Shown: in pieces, positions 4,744-7,598 of the stretch
Numbering within the stretch: the first letter of the stretch is position 1
How the letters are laid out: every line of letters starts with the position of its first letter
NCBI GenBank assembly: GCA_902797455.1
Contig: CADBTE010000391.1
Span: 1-7,598, forward strand
DNA: 7,598 bases
Reading direction: 5' to 3'
Source of the DNA: an uncultured Planctomycetota bacterium
GTDB taxonomy: Bacteria > Planctomycetota > Planctomycetia > Pirellulales > Thermoguttaceae
Translations under genes and position numbers: made by a program
Notes under the pieces: generated by a model
The model's database searches: none
What the model was told of the DNA's origin: nothing
What the model saw: the letters and a program-made list of their open reading frames with translations, nothing else

Positions 4744-6860
4744 AAAAGAGTGTTTTCCCGCTGTTTGCCGCCGCCGCGCTTCTGGGCGCTTTTGCTTTCG
4801 CCGAAGAGCCGCCGAAGATCGAACGGCCGCTGACCGAGGTGCCGTTCACCGAGGTACATCTGACCGACGGCTTCTGGGCCCCCCGCATCGAGACGAACCG
4901 GACGGTCTCGGCGCGGCACAATATCGACTGGTGCGAGAACCAGACCGGACGCATCAATAACTTCCGCAAAGCGGGCGGATCGATGGAGGGGAAGTTCGAG
5001 GGAATCTACTTCGACGACTCCGATGTCTATAAGGTGATCGAGGGGCTGGCCTACGCCCTGGCGGCCCAGGACGACAAGCAGATTCATGACGACGCGTCGC
5101 GCTGGATCGAGGCGATCGCCTCGGCGCAGCAGGACGACGGCTACCTGATGTGCTGGTATATCCTCGAGAAGCCCGATGAGAAGTGGACGAACCTGGCGTC
5201 GATGCACGAGCTGTACTGCGCCGGGCATCTGGCCGAGGCGGCGGTGGCCTGGAAGCGCGCCACCGGCGACGACTCGCTGCTGAATGTCAGCCGCCGGCAG
5301 ATGGATCTGATCTGCAGCCGGTACGGGACGGGGGAAGGGCAGCTGAGGAATGTCGCCGGCCATGAGGAGATCGAGCTGGCGCTGGTGAAACTCTACGAGC
5401 TCACCGGCGAGAAAAAATACCTCGATGAGGCGAAGTTTTTCATCGACTGCCGCGGGGTCGCCGAGGGGCGCGAGAAGGGGCTCTTCGGCGAATACTGCCA
5501 GGATCATATTCCGCTTCGCCAGCAAAGCGAGATCGTCGGCCACGCCGTGCGCGCGATGTACTGCTTCTCGGGAGCGACCGACGTGGCGGGGTACTATCAC
5601 GACGCGGAGCTGATGGCGGCGATGAATCGGCTGTGGAACAACGTGACCCGCGAGAAGATGTATATCACCGGCGGAATCGGCTCGGACGCCTCGAACGAGG
5701 GGTTCCGCGGCTCGTTTTTCCTCCCGAACGATACGGCGTATTGTGAGACCTGCGCGGCGATCGGGCTGGTTCTGTGGGCCCATCGGATGAATCTCTCCAC
5801 CGGCCAGGCGAAGTTCGTGGACGTGATGGAGCGGGCCCTCTACAACGGGATGCTCTCGGGGTACTCGATTTCGGGGGACCGCTACTTCTACGTTAATAAA
5901 CTTCGGGCCAACGGCGACCACCATCGTCAGCCGTTCTTCGGCTGCGCCTGCTGCCCGACCAATGTCATTCGTCTGATCGCCTCGCTGCCCGGGTACGTCT
6001 ACGCGACCGCCAAGAGTGACGGCGCCCAAGGGGACGATACCGTCGTCGCGAACCTCTTTGTCGAGGGGGACGCGGTCGTCGATCTGGCCGACGCGCGCGT
6101 GAAGATCTCTCAGAAGACCGGCTATCCGTTCGATGGGAAGGTGGTGTTCACCCTTTCGGCCGAGCCCAAAGACGGAGCGTCGCTCAGCGGCAAGACGCTC
6201 TGCCTCAAGTACCGGGTTCCCGGCTGGTGCGCCTCCGCCGCTGAGGCCGGCGCCGACGGCTACGCGGTCGTTCCCTTCAGCGCCGAAGAAGGGCTGACCT
6301 ATGAATGCGACTTCCCGATGCCGGTGGTCCGAATGACGGCCAACCCGCAGGTGGAGGCCGATCGCGGCAGGGTCGCCCTGCAGCGCGGTCCGATCGTCTA
6401 CTGCTTCGAGGAGTGCGACAACACGGTCCCCGTCGATGAGATCACCCTCCCCAAAGATCCGAACTTCGAGGTTCAGTTCAAAGAGCGCTTCATCTCGACT
6501 CCCGACGATTCCGAGGCGACGCGCGAAAGCGGCGCCCGCGATGTGGCGGTGATCACCGCGCGCGACGCCGGAGGGAACACGATTACGGCGGTTCCCTACT
6601 GTGTTTGGGACAACCGCGCCGCGGGCAAGATGAACGTCTGGGTCAAACAGGACGGTCTGCGCCCGCTGATGATCACGCGCGATAAGGCGGTGCGGTACTT
6701 TACCGAGGAAATCTCCCTGTCGGCCACCGAGGACGATATCGCGGGAGCCCTCCCGCGGGTGCTGGCCCGCACGCGCGCGCTGCTGGCCAGGGAAAACGGC
6801 TGGTACGAAGGCGACCTTCCGATTCTTTACCGCCCGCTGAGCGATAAAGATTTTCAGTAA
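4740..6860 (+). CDS. GH127 (DUF1680) glycoside hydrolase, probable exported beta-L-arabinofuranosidase
   Basis: This 706-residue protein starts with a classic signal peptide: Met-Lys-Lys, a hydrophobic core, and a likely cut after Ala21 (AFA/EE). It should act in the periplasm or outside. The (alpha/alpha) barrel domain of GH127 follows. Compared with Bifidobacterium HypBA1, whose acid/base is Glu322, zinc ligands Glu338, Cys340, Cys417 and Cys418, and nucleophile Cys417, this protein has Glu320, Glu336 and Cys338 (YCETC) and Cys404-Cys405 (CACCP). The 16-residue Glu-to-Glu spacing is identical. Beta-sheet domains fill about 430-655, and a roughly 50-residue tail ends the protein. HypBA1 is 658 residues. 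Activity on arabinofuranosides is inferred from the family; other furanosides are possible. The ATG overlaps the sulfotransferase stop by 4 nt, with GAGGAG (4726-4731) as ribosome binding site, implying coupled translation. Confidence 0.9.
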   Translation: MKKSVFPLFAAAALLGAFAFAEEPPKIERPLTEVPFTEVHLTDGFWAPRIETNRTVSARHNIDWCENQTGRINNFRKAGGSMEGKFEGIYFDDSDVYKVIEGLAYALAAQDDKQIHDDASRWIEAIASAQQDDGYLMCWYILEKPDEKWTNLASMHELYCAGHLAEAAVAWKRATGDDSLLNVSRRQMDLICSRYGTGEGQLRNVAGHEEIELALVKLYELTGEKKYLDEAKFFIDCRGVAEGREKGLFGEYCQDHIPLRQQSEIVGHAVRAMYCFSGATDVAGYYHDAELMAAMNRLWNNVTREKMYITGGIGSDASNEGFRGSFFLPNDTAYCETCAAIGLVLWAHRMNLSTGQAKFVDVMERALYNGMLSGYSISGDRYFYVNKLRANGDHHRQPFFGCACCPTNVIRLIASLPGYVYATAKSDGAQGDDTVVANLFVEGDAVVDLADARVKISQKTGYPFDGKVVFTLSAEPKDGASLSGKTLCLKYRVPGWCASAAEAGADGYAVVPFSAEEGLTYECDFPMPVVRMTANPQVEADRGRVALQRGPIVYCFEECDNTVPVDEITLPKDPNFEVQFKERFISTPDDSEATRESGARDVAVITARDAGGNTITAVPYCVWDNRAAGKMNVWVKQDGLRPLMITRDKAVRYFTEEISLSATEDDIAGALPRVLARTRALLARENGWYEGDLPILYRPLSDKDFQ

Positions 6861-6873
6861 AGCATTATTGTGC

Positions 6874-6903
6874 GGCAAGGGGTTTTTCACCGAACCGCTT
6901 GCC
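6874..6903 (+). other. Imperfect hairpin after the GH127 gene
   Basis: GGCAAG-G-GGTT (6874-6884) pairs with AACC-G-CTTGCC (6893-6903), a stem of 10 base pairs with one G/G mismatch and an 8-nt loop. It starts 13 bp after the GH127 stop. No T tract follows, so it is more likely to protect the 3' end of the mRNA than to terminate. Confidence 0.4.
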
Positions 6904-6905
6904 CG

Positions 6906-6939
6906 CCGTCCGAGGGAAGATGTTCTCCTTCCTCGGCGG
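6906..6939 (+). other. Second hairpin after the GH127 gene
   Basis: CCG plus CCGAGG (6906-6908 and 6910-6915) pairs with CCTCGG plus CGG (6931-6939), with T6909 bulged; AAG/CTT extends the stem past an unpaired G6916. It begins 2 bp after the previous hairpin. A short TTTT run at 6952-6955 is too distant for a standard terminator. Confidence 0.4.
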
Positions 6940-6959
6940 TTAGGCCATAAGTTTTCTAT

Positions 6960-7012
6960 CCGGCCGAAAGCGCGAAAGGGCGCTTTCGCCGGGCGTTCGT
7001 TTCCCCCTTTTT
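6960..7012 (+). terminator. Strong hairpin with a T-rich tail, probable terminator
   Basis: CCGGC and GAAAGCGC (6960-6964, 6966-6973) pair with GCGCTTTC and GCCGG (6980-6992) around the loop GAAAGG, a 13-bp stem with one bulged C. The tail is TT, TTT and, after CCCCC, TTTTT (7008-7012). The T tract is broken, so this may be a partial terminator. It is also in the leader of the following gene, whose ribosome binding site AAGAGG (7015-7020) comes right after, so attenuation is possible. Confidence 0.5.
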
Positions 7013-7026
7013 AGAAGAGGTTAGTT

Positions 7027-7598
7027 ATGACGAAGTCGATCAATGTCGCGATGATTGGCCAGGGGTTTATGGGACGTTCCCACTCCGTCGCCTGGTGCCA
7101 GGTGAATAAGTTCTTCCGGCCGGAGCTTCGCTCGGTAATGCACACCGTCTTCGGTCAAGAGAACGAAGACCCGACCTTCGGACCGCTGTGGGGCTGGCAG
7201 AATGTCTCCCACGACTGGGAAGCGCTTGTGAAGCAGCCCGAGATCGGTCTGGTCGACATCGTGACCCCGAACTTTATGCACGCTCCCCCGGCCAAGGCCG
7301 CTATCGCCGCCGGCAAGCCGTGCGCCTGCGAGAAGCCGATCGCCGGCACCCTGCAGGAAGCCCGTGAAATGGCCGAAGCCGCCGAGCAGGCCGGCGTCGA
7401 CACGTTCGTTTGGTTCTGCTACCGCCGCGCTCCCGCCGTCGCGCTGGCCCACCAGCTGGTTAAAGAGGGACGGATCGGCGAGATCCGCCACGTCCGCGCC
7501 ACCTACCTGCAGGAATGGGGCCACGACGATGTTCCGTTCGCCTGGCGCTTCCAGAAGTCGCTGGCCGGCAGCGGCGCTCACGGCGACCTCAACGCCCA
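7027..7598 (+). CDS. Gfo/Idh/MocA family oxidoreductase, N-terminal part (runs off right edge)
   Basis: The first 190 residues are present. Members use NAD(P) to oxidise, reduce or epimerise sugars, inositols and related compounds in the cytoplasm. The Rossmann nucleotide-binding loop is IGQGFMGRSHS at 10-20. The catalytic-lysine motif CEKPIAG is at 101-107, where Lys103 is the expected catalytic lysine. YRRAPAV at 132-138 and GEIRHVRATY at 151-160 mark the switch to the C-terminal beta-sheet domain. The GSGAHGDLNA stretch at 181-190 begins the usual GGG-GDLGxH substrate-site motif, cut by the edge. AAGAGG (7015-7020) gives a good ribosome binding site 6 nt before the ATG. Substrate cannot be told. 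It lies 166 bp after GH127 and beyond a probable terminator, so it may have its own promoter, though no convincing one was found. Confidence 0.9.
   Translation, partial: MTKSINVAMIGQGFMGRSHSVAWCQVNKFFRPELRSVMHTVFGQENEDPTFGPLWGWQNVSHDWEALVKQPEIGLVDIVTPNFMHAPPAKAAIAAGKPCACEKPIAGTLQEAREMAEAAEQAGVDTFVWFCYRRAPAVALAHQLVKEGRIGEIRHVRATYLQEWGHDDVPFAWRFQKSLAGSGAHGDLNA

Noticed and set aside
4716..6890. A 724-codon open frame on the minus strand covering nearly the entire GH127 gene
   Set aside because: It mirrors a GC-rich gene whose plus-strand product has a signal peptide and all catalytic residues. The antisense product is rich in Arg, Gly, His and Val with no recognisable domain, as expected from a shadow frame.
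1..7598. Mobile element, CRISPR array, tRNA or riboswitch
   Set aside because: No terminal inverted repeats with a transposase, no regularly spaced long repeats, no cloverleaf and no recognised riboswitch core were found on either strand by reading.

Overview
The window is GC-rich (coding parts about 60 % G+C by eye) bacterial chromosome with two different neighbourhoods. No rRNA, tRNA, CRISPR array, insertion sequence or integrase was seen. The DUF4432 protein, GH127 enzyme, sulfotransferase and Gfo/Idh/MocA oxidoreductase together, plus the style of the PurF N-terminus, suggest a carbohydrate-degrading member of the PVC group (Planctomycetes, Lentisphaerae or Verrucomicrobia). This is inference from gene content; no taxonomic marker is present.

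Left part (1-2201), housekeeping. The 5' end of a purF-like amidophosphoribosyltransferase runs off the left edge on the minus strand. About 300 bp of divergent intergenic DNA holds a good purF promoter and several hairpins. Next, on the plus strand, come proB (glutamate 5-kinase, with a C-terminal PUA domain) and scpB (condensin accessory protein). scpB follows proB by 44 bp and its ribosome binding site lies inside a small perfect hairpin. scpA, its usual neighbour, is absent here.

Right part (2202-7598), an accessory carbohydrate cluster, all plus strand. A strong sigma-70-like promoter (2228-2256) and a leader with a 12-bp direct repeat precede a DUF4432 galactose-mutarotase-like protein. 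After a very GC-rich 11-bp inverted repeat come a PAPS-type sulfotransferase and, with an ATGA stop/start overlap, an exported GH127 (beta-L-arabinofuranosidase family) enzyme with its full Glu/Cys catalytic set. A series of hairpins, the last terminator-like, separates these from a Gfo/Idh/MocA NAD(P)-dependent oxidoreductase cut by the right edge.

One reading is a small sugar-processing operon. The GH127 enzyme would release a furanose sugar in the periplasm, the DUF4432 protein would act on a free sugar, and the oxidoreductase would oxidise or epimerise a sugar in the cytoplasm. The sulfotransferase is the odd member: it adds sulfate and needs cytoplasmic PAPS, yet it is translationally coupled to a secreted glycosidase. 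That pairing is the best candidate here for something undescribed.
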